Shown here: piece after piece, positions 1-9,908 of the stretch
Layout of the letters: each line of letters starts with the position of its first letter
Numbering within the stretch: position 1 is the first letter of the stretch
Assembly: GCA_907163375.1 (NCBI GenBank)
Contig: CAJQUW010007530.1
Location: 186,001-250,000 of the forward strand
Length of the DNA: 64,000 nt
Direction: 5' to 3'
From: Prostheceraeus crozeri
Lineage: Eukaryota > Platyhelminthes > Polycladida > Euryleptidae
Position numbers and translations under genes: made by a program
The notes under the pieces: generated by a model
The model's database searches: none
What the model was told of the DNA's origin: nothing
Seen by the model: the letters and a program-made list of their open reading frames with translations, nothing else

Positions 1-271
1 GTATTTTCCATGTTTTACCTTTATCAGTAGAATATCTAAATTGATCATTCACATCTTTGATAACGTTTTGAATAGTGTTAAATGTGGAGAAACTAGTCAA
101 TGCAATTTGATAATTTTTATTTTGTTCTAAATGTAGAATGGGTTCTAAATTACAAGTGTGTGATGAAGTAGTTGTTATAATTTTTAACGTCGTACTAAAT
201 TTTGATGAACCCAAAATCTCTGTCAAATTTTCTAAATGATTATTAATTTTGTCTAAATCTGCTGAACACAT
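1..271 (-). CDS. Penton-like minor capsid protein, N-terminal part, cut by window edge
   Basis: The minus strand is open from an ATG at 269-271 to the window edge, giving 90 residues. A stretch reading EPILHLEQNKNYQIALTSF followed by a T-F-N-x-I-x-N-V pattern resembles the opening of Polinton and adintovirus minor capsid (penton-like) proteins, where a membrane-peptide-like opening is followed by a K-x-Y-x-I-A-L-x-S-F signature. The second Polinton has the analogous pattern in its gene at 49,646-51,213. The assignment rests on this pattern and on the position next to other structural genes, so the exact capsid role is an inference. Confidence 0.5.
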   Translation of the reverse strand, partial: MCSADLDKINNHLENLTEILGSSKFSTTLKIITTTSSHTCNLEPILHLEQNKNYQIALTSFSTFNTIQNVIKDVNDQFRYSTDKGKTWKI

Positions 272-347
272 TTTTAAACTAAAAATTAAATAAATATTTT
301 TTTATGAAATATTTTTTTATAAAAAATTAGAAACAACATATTTCAGC

Positions 348-379
348 TACGGGCGAAGTCCTAGATCACTCGGTTCGTT
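348..379. repeat. Double-hairpin repeat, subfamily A (diverged copy)
   Basis: This is a 32-bp unit made of a GGGCGAAGTCC hairpin, TA, then GATCACTCGGTTC, aligned position for position with the clean copies at 16,179 and 16,288. It lies at the 3' end of the gene at 361-1194. Confidence 0.6.
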
Positions 380-1194
380 ATACTTTTATAATCCTCTTCA
401 TTTAGAATCTTCTTTTCTAACAGTCTTTTCAATATAGCATGAATTTCATTGAAACTAGAATTATGTCCTTCTTTTATTGCCGATATTAAAATATTTAATC
501 TATTTAGTAATTCTTGTGGATCATCTGGTAAAAATATGGTTGTTTCTGTTTTCTGTTTTTTTGTTTTCTGTTTTTCAGATAAACCTTTCCCTACTTTAAC
601 TCCCGTTGATAATAAATTTTCTAATTGTTTATAACGTCTAAGAGTTTTTACTGTGCCAACTCTATCTAATATAGTTTTATATTTTATTAGATCTTCTACA
701 GCATAATTTTTTAAATCTGCTCCTCTTAAAAGATCAACAAAATTTCTATCTAAACTAATAGGTTTTTTATCTGGAGTAAAAATTAATCCTCGTAAAGGTT
801 GTGGAAATATTTCTTTACCACCAAGATAAAATCTTGCAAATAATTTTTTATCTAAAAAGAAAGTAGAATGTTCGAATAACATAGATTTTGGTAATTTTTT
901 ATCTATGTTTGCCTCTAATAAACCATAGTCATCTAATAGTGTTTTAAGTACAGGATCCGCTATATCAACACGTTTTTCATTAAGTTCCTTTTCAAGAGTT
1001 TTAAATGGTTCGACAGTTTTTTCATAATCAGTTTTTACTTCTTCAGTTATTTTTAATTTATCAAACATATCAGATTGAATACCAGCTTTTGTCATTCTAT
1101 GTTGAAGATGATTTTCTTTCATAATATTTCTTTGTTTTATTAACTCTTCTAATTGTTTTATTCTTTTAAAATTATCAGCTCTAACTTTATCCAT
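361..1194 (-). CDS. Conserved-type Polinton protein of unknown function (277 aa)
   Basis: This is a single open frame of 277 residues. The first 30 residues are a charged helix (MDKVRADNFKRIKQLEEL onward) and are duplicated almost exactly in the small gene at 10,069-10,242 on the other arm. The middle has a G-L-I-F-T-P-D-K-K-P-I-S-L-D-R-N-F-V-D-L-L pattern, recalling the DGxxIxxSNIxDLL-type region of the second Polinton's 222-aa protein at 56,672-57,340. The C-terminal part is lysine-rich, then helical. The 3' end lies in a double-hairpin repeat. Its position between capsid and polymerase genes suggests an element-maintenance or virion role, but I recognise no catalytic motif. Confidence 0.6.
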   Translation of the reverse strand: MDKVRADNFKRIKQLEELIKQRNIMKENHLQHRMTKAGIQSDMFDKLKITEEVKTDYEKTVEPFKTLEKELNEKRVDIADPVLKTLLDDYGLLEANIDKKLPKSMLFEHSTFFLDKKLFARFYLGGKEIFPQPLRGLIFTPDKKPISLDRNFVDLLRGADLKNYAVEDLIKYKTILDRVGTVKTLRRYKQLENLLSTGVKVGKGLSEKQKTKKQKTETTIFLPDDPQELLNRLNILISAIKEGHNSSFNEIHAILKRLLEKKILNEEDYKSITNRVI

Positions 1195-1325
1195 TTTTAT
1201 ATGATAATTTTATATTATTATTTTATTTTATTTTTATAATATTTTATATTATTATATTATTTTATAATATTTTATAATATTTTATATTTTTATATTGTTA
1301 TATTTAGAAAATAGAAATTAGAAAA

Positions 1326-4300
1326 TTAAAAAGGTTCAGTAGTTATTCCATCAGGTAAAATTTTTCTTTTATCATCAAATGGATCTAATGCTAATTTATG
1401 TTCTTCTTTTAAATACATTTTATGTTTTTTTGAATTAAGTCTATAATTATATGCTGTTTTTATTTCATTATTAAATAATGCATTTTTATAATCTTGAAAT
1501 GTTATTTGATTAGCCACTGATGCCTTTGAAATTCCTTTTAATGTTTTATGTGTTTTAACGGGCGAAGCCCTGGAAGACATCTCCGATGTCCTAATATTAT
1601 TAGTTGTATCATAACAGTAACATTTAGATTTTAAAAATATAGCTTCTGTTATGAAATCTTCATTTCCTTCTAATTCATCTTTTACTTTACATAAATCAGA
1701 AGGATGAATAATATCTTTTATTTTATTAATTTCTTTATCTAGTGAAGAACCATATGGTACTGTTAATTCTAAGAAAATAGAATCGGTATCTGTAAAGTGT
1801 AATTTATAGTTTTTACCATAAGCAGGTGCTAAATAATCATATATAAAACTATACATAAATAGTTTAGCTAATTCTAATATAGTGAAACCAATGAAATTAA
1901 ACTTATCATGTTTTACAATGCTTCTTCTTAGATGAACAGCACAAAGTTCATCACTGAATCTAGTAGTTCTTTTATATGTAGGTTTCCTTGTTAAATTTTG
2001 AAATCTATCTCTATCATAAACTATTTCAATATTTTGTCTATTACGCACATTTTCTAAAGTCTTACCATAAAATGCATTATTCATTAATTTGAAGAAAACG
2101 TTTCCAAAATCATCTTTATTTCTTTTAGATATTTTGCGTTTTTCAATATTGAACTCTTTATAATTTTTTAACCATTTAGATTTTCTATACTCTAGTTTTC
2201 GATGTATTTTGGTGAGAATCATGCCATGATCTAAATACCAATCTAGCATTCTTCCTTCAACAACATACTTTCCTTTATTACCTTGTGTTAACATAAGTTT
2301 TTTTGTTGGTCTGTATTTTTTCGGAATTATAGATTTTTGATAATCTGAAAAATCTTCTATATTGGGAATTTTGTTTTCTGGACAGAAAGGATAATATTTT
2401 GATGCTTCTTTTATATAATCAGGGTATACTAAATCAACTTCATATACATAACCAAAATTATTTTCACCATCATATGTTCTTTGATAAACAAGATTATTAC
2501 ACCATGTCATTTCACCTGTTGGTAATTCTTGTATCATGCAAGAAGAATATAAGCTATTAAAATCATAATATAATAAATAGTTTTCTCTCATGAATTCATC
2601 AATTGCTTTTTCACGTTCTACTCCTTCTCGTTTCGTTCGAAAAATTTCTAATATATTTTCTTTTTCTTCTGGAGATAAAGGTTTCATTATTCCATATGTA
2701 TGTGGATTTACTTTCTTATTATAACATTTAACATATCTATTACCTAAAACTGATGAAACTCCACCTCTAATTCCAGATTCAAAAAATAATAATTTATCAT
2801 ATGTATTTTCTTTATAATGTTTAAGTTTAACGGACTTTGTCCTAGAGCCATCGGCTTGAACACCAGTATGTTTTAATCCTGCTAACCATGTTAAACCTGG
2901 TGTAGAATAACAATAACATGGATCTATTCCGTAATATTCTAAACACATATCACGAAAGTTTTCAAAAAGATCAGCTAGTATTAATACATCTATCTGTAGA
3001 TATTTCATTGTATAATCATACATTGTTTTACAATTTAACTCTCTCCAATTTTTTTCAGCTTCTGCATAGTCTTCTTCAGATAATTGTGATTGTTTTAATG
3101 TTGATTTAAATTTATCTTTTGGAGGAAGTTGTTTTTCTTCCATAATTTTATTCACAGAATTAAAATCTCCAGTTAAATATTCATATGGAAATATACCTTT
3201 TAAAGGCTTTAAATTATATTTATTTAATATTTTACATTGTTCAGGTTTCAAAGTTTTTCCCATAACATCTAATGAATAAGGAGTAAAAAATCTAAATGCA
3301 TCTAAAATTCTAATACAACCTAATTGCATTGAAAAATATTCTTCTTCTTGTTTACATAGTACATTTATTTTTTGTTGTTGTAATTTTTCAGATGAAAATA
3401 AATCTTTCATTACTAGATGGAAATCATATTTAGAACCATTGTAGAAATATAAAGGAACAAAGTTATATTTAAATTTATTAGCATTAAGATTACAAGAATT
3501 ATGTGCTGCACCTCTATATAATCCATTTAGATGATCATGATCTTTTACCTTATCAAGATATCTACCTTTGCCAGTTTTATATTTATTTGTAAAACCTTTT
3601 CCACAGTAATAACAATTTATTTCATCATCAAATTCTTTTCTTTCTTCATCCGTTAATGGAAGCATTGGTATATTTGTTTCAAGCAATTGCGAAAAATAAT
3701 TTTGTAATTCTTCTACTTTCTTTGTAAACATTTCTGAACTGTCTTCACCATAGTATTGTAAATATTCTGATTTAAATAATTCAGGATAATTTGAATGAAT
3801 GTACATTCCCCAACATAATGGTTTTTGTTCAAATAAATATTTTTCTTTACTTTGTTCAGCTGAACTTTTTCCAGGTGCACTTTTTTCAGGTGCACTTTTT
3901 TCAGAATTATAATTTTCAGAATCGGGTGAAGCCCTGGAACTTTCCGTTCGATTTTGTGTCATATTAACATTATATGCTTCAAAATCACAATAAATAGTAA
4001 AGGGTACTTTATTTTTAAAATACCATTTATTATATTCTAAATAATCATCTTTAGGAAAAGTATTTTGAACTGCTTCGTTTTGTTGACAATTCTCCAAATG
4101 TCGATTCATTTCTTCTAAAGTTCTAAAACTTGTCATACATTGAAGACAAGGAAAATTTTTATTATCTGAAGTTTTTGTAAATATAGAAACATCTTTACAC
4201 AATATAAAATGACCCTGATAATATAATATATTCGCTTGTGCTGGTTGTTTTGACTGTTCTAGTTTTTCAAATTTATCTTGATATATTTCATGTGTTTCAT

Positions 4301-5849
4301 CAATTTCTTTTGTAATATTAAATGTATTTTGATAATAATTTTGATTTAATATTTGTAGCTGATAAATATATTCTTTATCATATTGTTCTTTATATTGTTG
4401 TAGACATTTTTTTAAACATTCATTTATTTTTTGATTGGTTTCATTTTCTTCATTATTTAATCGGAGCGAAGCTCCTCTGGCTTTAGCCGATTCTTCATTA
4501 TTTTCTTCATTTAATTTTTGAATTGTTTCTATCTTATTTTGATATTTATGGTGATATTCTTGTAGTAACATTTTTGTTTGTTGTTGATAATCTATTTTAC
4601 ATTTTTGTAAACTTTTATTTAAATTTTCTAATTTTTGTTGATATTCTGAAGATAAAGATGAATATTTGTAATTATAATCATCAGTACGTCCTTTATAATT
4701 ATTATGATTAATCATTATTGGTGATAGTGTTTTAACAAGTTCAAATTTTTCAGTACATATTATATTTCCTTGGTAAAAAATATTATGATGCATGTAATTT
4801 CCTCTATCATTATATACTATTTCTGATTGGCATAAATTTTTATTATTCAAATAAAATTTTTTTGAATCTGAGTAAAGTGGAGTAATTTTACCAATAGAAA
4901 CATAATTCACATTTAATTCAAAAACATTTACTTCAATTAAATTTTTATTCTTTTTATGAAACTTTAGTAACCTATTATAATCATATGGAAATTCATCTAA
5001 GCCATCAGAAAGATCAAATTCACTTATGTATTCTTCTTTATTGTAATGACTTAGTCTTTCTTTATGATATTTTGCAGGATGTAAATGTGCTATAATACTC
5101 CACAGAAAACAATAATCATCTTCATTTTTTATGTTGATTAATTGAGGTGAACTGAAAGGTAAAGGAACATAACTACCACCAGTATTATTTTTATATTTAT
5201 CAATTACTATTTTCTTAGATATTATTTTAACAAATCTCCAACCAGATTCACGTAACTGGGCTTCAATTATACAATTTTCTAATTTAAGTATCATCGATTC
5301 AAATATGGGTTGTATATCATTTACATTATGAATTTCTTGTGACTTTGTAAAATGTCCTTGTATTATTTCTTCAGGAATTCCGTCAGGTCCATTTTTTGTA
5401 TAAAGTACTTCTACATTCATATAACATTTGAAAGATTTCTTAAATATATTAGAAAAGTTGGTTAGAATATCAGAAAAAGTTTTATCGGTTTCATTATATT
5501 CAACTGATTCATTAAATAAATATTTTATATCTGTTACGGCTTCATCAAATTCATCTATTTCGTTAAATTCATCAGTATCGCTAAATAAATATTTTATATC
5601 TGTTACGGCTTCATCTTCACTATTAAAAACTTTTTTATATTCCGAATGTGAATAATCATAAAATATTTTTTTAACTTTTATATCAGTAGGCAATGTTTCT
5701 ATATAGTTTTTATAACTATTTAATTTTAATATATTTCCTTCATCAACTCGTTCTACATTTTGTAAATGCATTTTACTTTGTAGATGAGATTGATAACTTC
5801 TTTTTGTTTGTAACTTTTTTTTACATAAGTTGCAATAAAATTTTTCCAT
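1326..5849 (-). CDS. polB: Protein-primed family B DNA polymerase with zinc fingers and endonuclease VII-like insert
   Basis: This 1507-residue frame encodes the element's replicase, which copies linear DNA from a protein primer. An N-terminal C2H2 finger (residues 5-29) is followed by a glutamine/asparagine-rich coiled region and a second C2H2 finger. Exonuclease motif I is YCDFEAYN near residue 620. A Cys-pair plus DHDHLNGLYRGAAHNSC segment near residues 745-790 is the endonuclease VII-like insert seen in Polinton polymerases. Exonuclease III is YLQIDVLILAD. Polymerase motif A is YYDFNSLYSS (about 1095), motif B KLMNNAFYGKTLENV (about 1260) and motif C FTDTDSIFL (about 1357), then a K-x-Y-type thumb. 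All expected motifs are visible. Four double-hairpin repeats lie in frame inside it, adding short Ser/Arg/Ala-rich peptides. Confidence 0.95.
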   Translation of the reverse strand: MEKFYCNLCKKKLQTKRSYQSHLQSKMHLQNVERVDEGNILKLNSYKNYIETLPTDIKVKKIFYDYSHSEYKKVFNSEDEAVTDIKYLFSDTDEFNEIDEFDEAVTDIKYLFNESVEYNETDKTFSDILTNFSNIFKKSFKCYMNVEVLYTKNGPDGIPEEIIQGHFTKSQEIHNVNDIQPIFESMILKLENCIIEAQLRESGWRFVKIISKKIVIDKYKNNTGGSYVPLPFSSPQLINIKNEDDYCFLWSIIAHLHPAKYHKERLSHYNKEEYISEFDLSDGLDEFPYDYNRLLKFHKKNKNLIEVNVFELNVNYVSIGKITPLYSDSKKFYLNNKNLCQSEIVYNDRGNYMHHNIFYQGNIICTEKFELVKTLSPIMINHNNYKGRTDDYNYKYSSLSSEYQQKLENLNKSLQKCKIDYQQQTKMLLQEYHHKYQNKIETIQKLNEENNEESAKARGASLRLNNEENETNQKINECLKKCLQQYKEQYDKEYIYQLQILNQNYYQNTFNITKEIDETHEIYQDKFEKLEQSKQPAQANILYYQGHFILCKDVSIFTKTSDNKNFPCLQCMTSFRTLEEMNRHLENCQQNEAVQNTFPKDDYLEYNKWYFKNKVPFTIYCDFEAYNVNMTQNRTESSRASPDSENYNSEKSAPEKSAPGKSSAEQSKEKYLFEQKPLCWGMYIHSNYPELFKSEYLQYYGEDSSEMFTKKVEELQNYFSQLLETNIPMLPLTDEERKEFDDEINCYYCGKGFTNKYKTGKGRYLDKVKDHDHLNGLYRGAAHNSCNLNANKFKYNFVPLYFYNGSKYDFHLVMKDLFSSEKLQQQKINVLCKQEEEYFSMQLGCIRILDAFRFFTPYSLDVMGKTLKPEQCKILNKYNLKPLKGIFPYEYLTGDFNSVNKIMEEKQLPPKDKFKSTLKQSQLSEEDYAEAEKNWRELNCKTMYDYTMKYLQIDVLILADLFENFRDMCLEYYGIDPCYCYSTPGLTWLAGLKHTGVQADGSRTKSVKLKHYKENTYDKLLFFESGIRGGVSSVLGNRYVKCYNKKVNPHTYGIMKPLSPEEKENILEIFRTKREGVEREKAIDEFMRENYLLYYDFNSLYSSCMIQELPTGEMTWCNNLVYQRTYDGENNFGYVYEVDLVYPDYIKEASKYYPFCPENKIPNIEDFSDYQKSIIPKKYRPTKKLMLTQGNKGKYVVEGRMLDWYLDHGMILTKIHRKLEYRKSKWLKNYKEFNIEKRKISKRNKDDFGNVFFKLMNNAFYGKTLENVRNRQNIEIVYDRDRFQNLTRKPTYKRTTRFSDELCAVHLRRSIVKHDKFNFIGFTILELAKLFMYSFIYDYLAPAYGKNYKLHFTDTDSIFLELTVPYGSSLDKEINKIKDIIHPSDLCKVKDELEGNEDFITEAIFLKSKCYCYDTTNNIRTSEMSSRASPVKTHKTLKGISKASVANQITFQDYKNALFNNEIKTAYNYRLNSKKHKMYLKEEHKLALDPFDDKRKILPDGITTEPF
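1560..1590. repeat. Double-hairpin repeat inside polB
   Basis: Hairpin GGGCGAAGCCC (1560-1570) and hairpin GACATCTCCGATGTC (1576-1590) both have three-base loops and are separated by five bases. It is read in frame in polB and encodes EMSSRASP. Longer relatives of the same module occur at 10,260 and 12,801. Confidence 0.85.
2832..2856. repeat. Double-hairpin repeat inside polB
   Basis: GGACTTTGTCC (2832-2842), spacer TAG, then AGCCATCGGCT (2846-2856). Both have 4-bp stems and three-base loops, and the unit is in frame in polB. Confidence 0.8.
3921..3952. repeat. Double-hairpin repeat, subfamily A, inside polB
   Basis: An exact 32-bp unit bounded by ATC and GAT, holding GGGTGAAGCCC and GAACTTTCCGTTC. 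It is a diverged copy of the 16,179 and 16,288 units and is read in frame, encoding ESSRASP. Confidence 0.8.
4460..4491. repeat. Double-hairpin repeat, subfamily B, inside polB
   Basis: A 32-bp unit: ATC, GGAGCGAAGCTCC, TCT, GGCTTTAGCC, GAT. It differs at one base from the copy at 16,383-16,414, about 12 kb away. It is in frame in polB. Confidence 0.9.
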
Positions 5850-5994
5850 TTTTTATTTTTTAAAGAAAAAATTTGTGTTTTAGTTTTTTAGAGAAAAAAA
5901 ATCTAAAATATATATATAATGGAAAATATATATAATGGAAAATATTATAAATATATATATAATGGAAAATATTATAAATATATATATCTGCAAA

Positions 5995-6026
5995 ATCGTG
6001 CGAAGCCCTAGTACCTTCGGTTTGAT
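5995..6026. repeat. Double-hairpin repeat, subfamily A, intergenic
   Basis: A 32-bp unit bounded by ATC and GAT with GTGCGAAGCCC and GTACCTTCGGTTT. It is a diverged subfamily A copy between the polymerase and ATPase genes. Just to its left (5,905-5,990) is a short tandem of TATAATGGAAAATA-type units. Confidence 0.75.
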
Positions 6027-6040
6027 TATGATAAATTTGT

Positions 6041-7186
6041 TTAATTATTAAGTATTTCACTTACACCATTTATTAATGGTTTTATATCATTATATGTTTT
6101 TTTGGCTTCATCAAATGTAGATTTAGCATCAGAAAATGTAGATTTAACATCAGATATTATTGGGGTTGCTTTTCTTAATCCGTTTCTAACATCATTTATT
6201 GCAATTTTCAAATAGTTTAATGTTTCATTATCTTGTAATCTGTTAGGTATTGGTATACCAAATTTTGCATTTAAATAATGATCAAAATAAAAATAAAATG
6301 TATCAGGAATAATTTTTAGTGGTACTTTTGCTTCAGACTCTAAAAAGATAATTATTTGTTCTATAACTTGATTTGATAAATGTTTTGCATTTGCATACAT
6401 TCTAATATCAAAATCTTGAGAGTTATTATAGATTTCATGTTCGGTATCTACTAATATATTTAAATCTTTATCATATACTTGCATATGTCCTCTTATGGTG
6501 TCAACACGTATTATTCCATATTTATGTTGTGTATAATATGATAAAGGCATATTCATTTTATAATTTTTATTAATATCATTAAAGAATGCTGCATTATTTT
6601 GTGTAGTTGTAAAAAATGTTTGAATGTTTTCTCTAATCTTATTATCTACATCACAAGCTTTATGAGCTAATACAACTATTTGAATATTTTGATGTCTTCC
6701 TTTTGTAAATATTTCTGACATATTTTTTTGTTTTGATAAACTTGCAACATCATCTAAAATTAATAAAGATTTATTTTCAGGTGTACCAGCAAAACTTTCC
6801 ATATCTTGTAACTCATCTAATTGTTTATCATTATAGACGTTTGTAAAAGTTGGCCATTCAGAAGTATGCATACAAAAAATATGTACTTTTGTTTCGTCCT
6901 TATAATATTGGTTTATATATTTTTTAATAAACGTAGTCTTACCACTTCCAGTTTTACCGTAAACAATGAAATGTAAATTTTCTTGATGCATTTTACCTTG
7001 TTTAATATTTTTATTATTAGTTTTATCCTTAATCTTATCCTCCTCAGTCTTCCATCCTTTAAAAGTTTTTTTTTCTTGGTTATAAAAATTTATTCTCTTT
7101 TGTTCCTCTGTTAGAAAGTAACCCCATTGATTTCCAATACATATAACAAGATGATAAATAAAAAATATTAAAATACATGCTAACAA
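6041..7186 (-). CDS. FtsK/HerA-type genome-packaging ATPase
   Basis: This 381-residue frame encodes the A32-like ATPase that loads element DNA into capsids. Walker A is YGKTGSGKTT and Walker B is LLILDDVA; downstream TKGRHQNIQIVVLAHK fits the sensor region of this family. A hydrophobic N-terminal segment (about residues 3-18) could be a membrane anchor, or the true start may be the internal methionine just before HQENLHFIVYGKTG. The C-terminal third is an extension ending in short repeated SDAKSTF/DEAKKTY-type units. It lies divergent from the capsid gene block and next to polB, as is usual in Polintons. Confidence 0.9.
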   Translation of the reverse strand: MLACILIFFIYHLVICIGNQWGYFLTEEQKRINFYNQEKKTFKGWKTEEDKIKDKTNNKNIKQGKMHQENLHFIVYGKTGSGKTTFIKKYINQYYKDETKVHIFCMHTSEWPTFTNVYNDKQLDELQDMESFAGTPENKSLLILDDVASLSKQKNMSEIFTKGRHQNIQIVVLAHKACDVDNKIRENIQTFFTTTQNNAAFFNDINKNYKMNMPLSYYTQHKYGIIRVDTIRGHMQVYDKDLNILVDTEHEIYNNSQDFDIRMYANAKHLSNQVIEQIIIFLESEAKVPLKIIPDTFYFYFDHYLNAKFGIPIPNRLQDNETLNYLKIAINDVRNGLRKATPIISDVKSTFSDAKSTFDEAKKTYNDIKPLINGVSEILNN

Positions 7187-7316
7187 TATTTTTATACAAT
7201 GAAATTTTAAAAAATTCCAAAGACGTGTAAGATCTGATTGTGGTATTTTTTTATTAAGAGATGAATTAGGGGGTAGTGTCTCTAAATATCTTTTATTATA
7301 TGTATTTTATCTATTA

Positions 7317-7595
7317 TTATATATTTTTATCTATATTATTATATATATTTTTATCTATATTATTATTATTATATCTAGTATTATATATAGGATTATCTAC
7401 AATATTATTAATATCTTTTAGATTCGGATCTTGAGGGGTTAGTGTATCTTGAAACTCAGTGTTATTCATATAATTATTTATTATTTCGTTTATTGCATTA
7501 AGAGATTTATGACGACTTAGATTACTTTTATTACTTTTATCACTTTTAATTATAACCGGTGAATATAAATCTTCCAAATTTTCGCTTTTATTCAT
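7317..7595 (-). CDS. Small Asn/Asp-rich hypothetical protein
   Basis: A 92-residue frame that begins with a charged segment and ends in a low-complexity Asn/Asp/Ile/Tyr repeat. I do not recognise it. It sits collinear with the ATPase gene on the same strand, and a leader-like AT tract precedes its ATG. It could be a real small gene or only a long frame in AT-rich DNA. Confidence 0.35.
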   Translation of the reverse strand: MNKSENLEDLYSPVIIKSDKSNKSNLSRHKSLNAINEIINNYMNNTEFQDTLTPQDPNLKDINNIVDNPIYNTRYNNNNIDKNIYNNIDKNI

Positions 7596-7619
7596 TTATT
7601 ATTTTTTAAATAAAAAATT

Positions 7620-7925
7620 TAGGAGTTATTATTTGTTGATTCCGGACTAGCATTCTTACACTCTTATGAGTGTTTTTAACCTCTTTAGAACCTCCGAATG
7701 TGTCGGACTATTTGTTCCTATACTCAAAAGAAGTATTTTTATACCTCTCCTCTCTTCCGGAATGCTTAAGAATATTTTAATAAAATAATATTTTATTCTT
7801 TATAAAAAAATAATATTTTAATATATATAAGATTATTTTAGTTGAAATACAACTATTTTAGTTGAAATACAACTATTTTAGTTGAAATACTAATATAAAT
7901 TATTATTTTGACATAAATTATTATT
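7620..7925. other. Non-coding spacer with hairpins and a direct repeat
   Basis: A 16-nt hairpin ACACTCTTATGAGTGT lies at 7,658-7,673, near several short CCGA/TCGG self-complementary pieces. At about 7,838-7,892 the unit TTTTAGTTGAAATACAACTA repeats three times. I see no gene. Confidence 0.5.
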
Positions 7926-8340
7926 TTAACATAAATTATTATTTTGACATAAATTATTATTATGTTGATTATTATGTTGATTAAGTTTTGGACATAGTGT
8001 TACATGTCGCTGAAAATTTTTCTTTAATATAATTTTTTGACAACCTCTACATTTTACTTTTTCCTTTAAACAATCCTTACACTGATATTTACTATCATAA
8101 AACTCTGTCTTAGGTTTAGTAATTTGACAACTTGTACATTGTCTTGTAGAACTTATACAAGAATTATAATGATTAGTAATTCCTTGATTTGTAAAATATT
8201 TATTACAATTACGACATAACTGATCTTTTAATTTATCTTTTTTATTTTTTTTAACCTCTTCTGGTTGTTCGCATAATTTTAAATGACGTGCAAAATTTTT
8301 GGACGTTATATTTTTATTACAACCAGAACATATTTTTTTT
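7926..8340 (-). CDS. Cysteine-rich zinc-binding coding segment
   Basis: This minus-strand frame is open for about 138 codons and encodes a regular series of Cys-x2-Cys pairs: CSGCNKNI with HLKLC, CRNCNKYF with HYNSC, CTSCQI, CKDC, and CRGCQKII with HVTLC. These look like successive C2HC-type or treble-clef zinc modules. The tail becomes Asn/His-rich. I do not recognise the family. Similar small Cys-rich proteins in mobile and viral DNA often bind nucleic acid, but that is an inference. Confidence 0.5.
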
Positions 8341-8770
8341 TGTTATTACTTTCAACAAATTGATTTTTATCAATATAATTATTTTGTGCTACATTATTAT
8401 TTTGAACAAAAGGATTATTTTGAACAAAAGGATTATTTTGTGCTACATTATTATTTTGTGCTAAATAATTATTATTATTTTGCCTAGGTGTATTTTGCTT
8501 AGGTGTATTTATTCTAGCAGTATTTTGCCTAGGTGTATTTATTCTAGCAGTATTTTGCCTAGGTGTATTTATTCTAGCAGTATAAAGATTTTGTTCTTTA
8601 TCTGAAATAAATAAATGCTTTAATCTTTGTAATGGTTGCTCTGATTGAATATTATTATACTGAATACTATTATTAGGTTGAATATTATTCTGAATATTAT
8701 TAGGTTGAATATTATTAGGTTGTATATTATTAGGTTGTATATTATTAGGTTGTAATTGATTCATATGCAT
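8306..8770 (-). CDS. Gln/Asn-rich repeat protein
   Basis: A 154-residue frame made largely of tandem units: about six QPNNI repeats, then three ARINTPRQNT-type units (30-bp DNA repeat at about 8,490-8,582), then NNPFVQ repeats. I recognise no family. The repeats are visible at DNA level, so slippage or tandem duplication has shaped this gene. It starts the minus-strand arm, head to head with the fibre-like gene at 9,021. Confidence 0.45.
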   Translation of the reverse strand: MHMNQLQPNNIQPNNIQPNNIQPNNIQNNIQPNNSIQYNNIQSEQPLQRLKHLFISDKEQNLYTARINTPRQNTARINTPRQNTARINTPKQNTPRQNNNNYLAQNNNVAQNNPFVQNNPFVQNNNVAQNNYIDKNQFVESNNKKKYVLVVIKI

Positions 8771-9020
8771 ACCTTATGGTGTGTTTTTCATATGAGAATA
8801 TAATAGTGTTTGATTTAAAAAACGGATATTGCAAACTTGACAAATTTGAGTCATTTCCATTTTTTTATTTTTATTAGGAAAAATTTTATTTTTATTAGGA
8901 AAAATTTTATTTTTTATAATTTATATATTTTTTATAATTTATGTATTTTTATAATTTATGTATTTTTATAATTTATGTATTTTTTATAATCAGAAAGAAT
9001 TTTATTTTTATTGTTTAAAA

Positions 9021-9908
9021 ATGATGTTACCAAATGTTGGTGGAGGTGCATATATCCCGAATAATCGTGAATTAGAAATAGAGATAGAAAATTATATCAT
9101 GAAAACTGGAGACGTTTTATCTGGTCCATTGCATCTTTCTATTCTTCCACAACAAAATACAGAGTTAACAAATAAACAATATGTTGATACGCAAATCAAT
9201 GAATTAAAAGAAAAATATATAAACGATGTTTTGGTTCCACTGATGAATGAATTAAAGTTGCTTAAACTTAATGACAAATCATTAAACGAAAAATTATCAA
9301 AACTTGATAAAAAGGATAGAGAGCTAGAAGCAGATATAGCAAAACTTTTTAAAAAGATTTCAGAACAATCAAAAATTTTAATATTACTTTCTTTAAATTT
9401 AAAATCTGCTGTAATTAAAAATAAACATCAGATAAAAATGTTAAAAGAACAATTAGAAGATGAAATAGAAAAACTACCTGAAAGAATTAAAAAAAATTTA
9501 AAACAGTTACAAACTACATTCCAAAAAAGTGTTGATGAATTGAGTTCTAAAATTACTCAACAAATGAAAAAGATGAATAGAATAATAAATGAAGTAAACT
9601 CACTTAATGAAAAAGTTGATAAAATGAAAACTCTTAAAATCAATTTAGAAAATGAATTAAAGAAAAATTTACAAGAAAACTCTAAAGAAAATAAAGAACA
9701 GTTAGATGCTGTTAAAAGACAATTAGATGTTCTTAAAATTAAGTTAAATGCTCTTAAAACGGCATTGAAGATTAATCAGCAGAAAATGCAAGTTAATAGA
9801 AAAGAAATTAAAGTACATCACACGCTGCTTGACGCAATAGATAAAGTGCAACAGTCAATTAATAAAGTTATCTCGAAGTTGTTGTCCATTCACAAACGTA
9901 AATCTTAA
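9021..9908 (+). CDS. Fibre-like coiled-coil protein with phage tail-fibre motif
   Basis: I take the start at the paired ATGATG (9,021), because an upstream in-frame ATG at 8,958 would add a low-complexity leader. The N-terminus contains MKTGDVLSGPLHLS followed by TNKQYVDTQI, which matches the G-x-L-x-G-x-L-x-L ... TKQYVD signature at the base of many phage tail-fibre proteins. The remaining roughly 220 residues are almost pure heptad coiled coil with no glycines, as expected for a trimeric shaft. A terminal knob is not obvious. By position, heading the structural-gene arm, it is likely the virion spike or fibre; that is inferred. Confidence 0.6.
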   Translation: MMLPNVGGGAYIPNNRELEIEIENYIMKTGDVLSGPLHLSILPQQNTELTNKQYVDTQINELKEKYINDVLVPLMNELKLLKLNDKSLNEKLSKLDKKDRELEADIAKLFKKISEQSKILILLSLNLKSAVIKNKHQIKMLKEQLEDEIEKLPERIKKNLKQLQTTFQKSVDELSSKITQQMKKMNRIINEVNSLNEKVDKMKTLKINLENELKKNLQENSKENKEQLDAVKRQLDVLKIKLNALKTALKINQQKMQVNRKEIKVHHTLLDAIDKVQQSINKVISKLLSIHKRKS

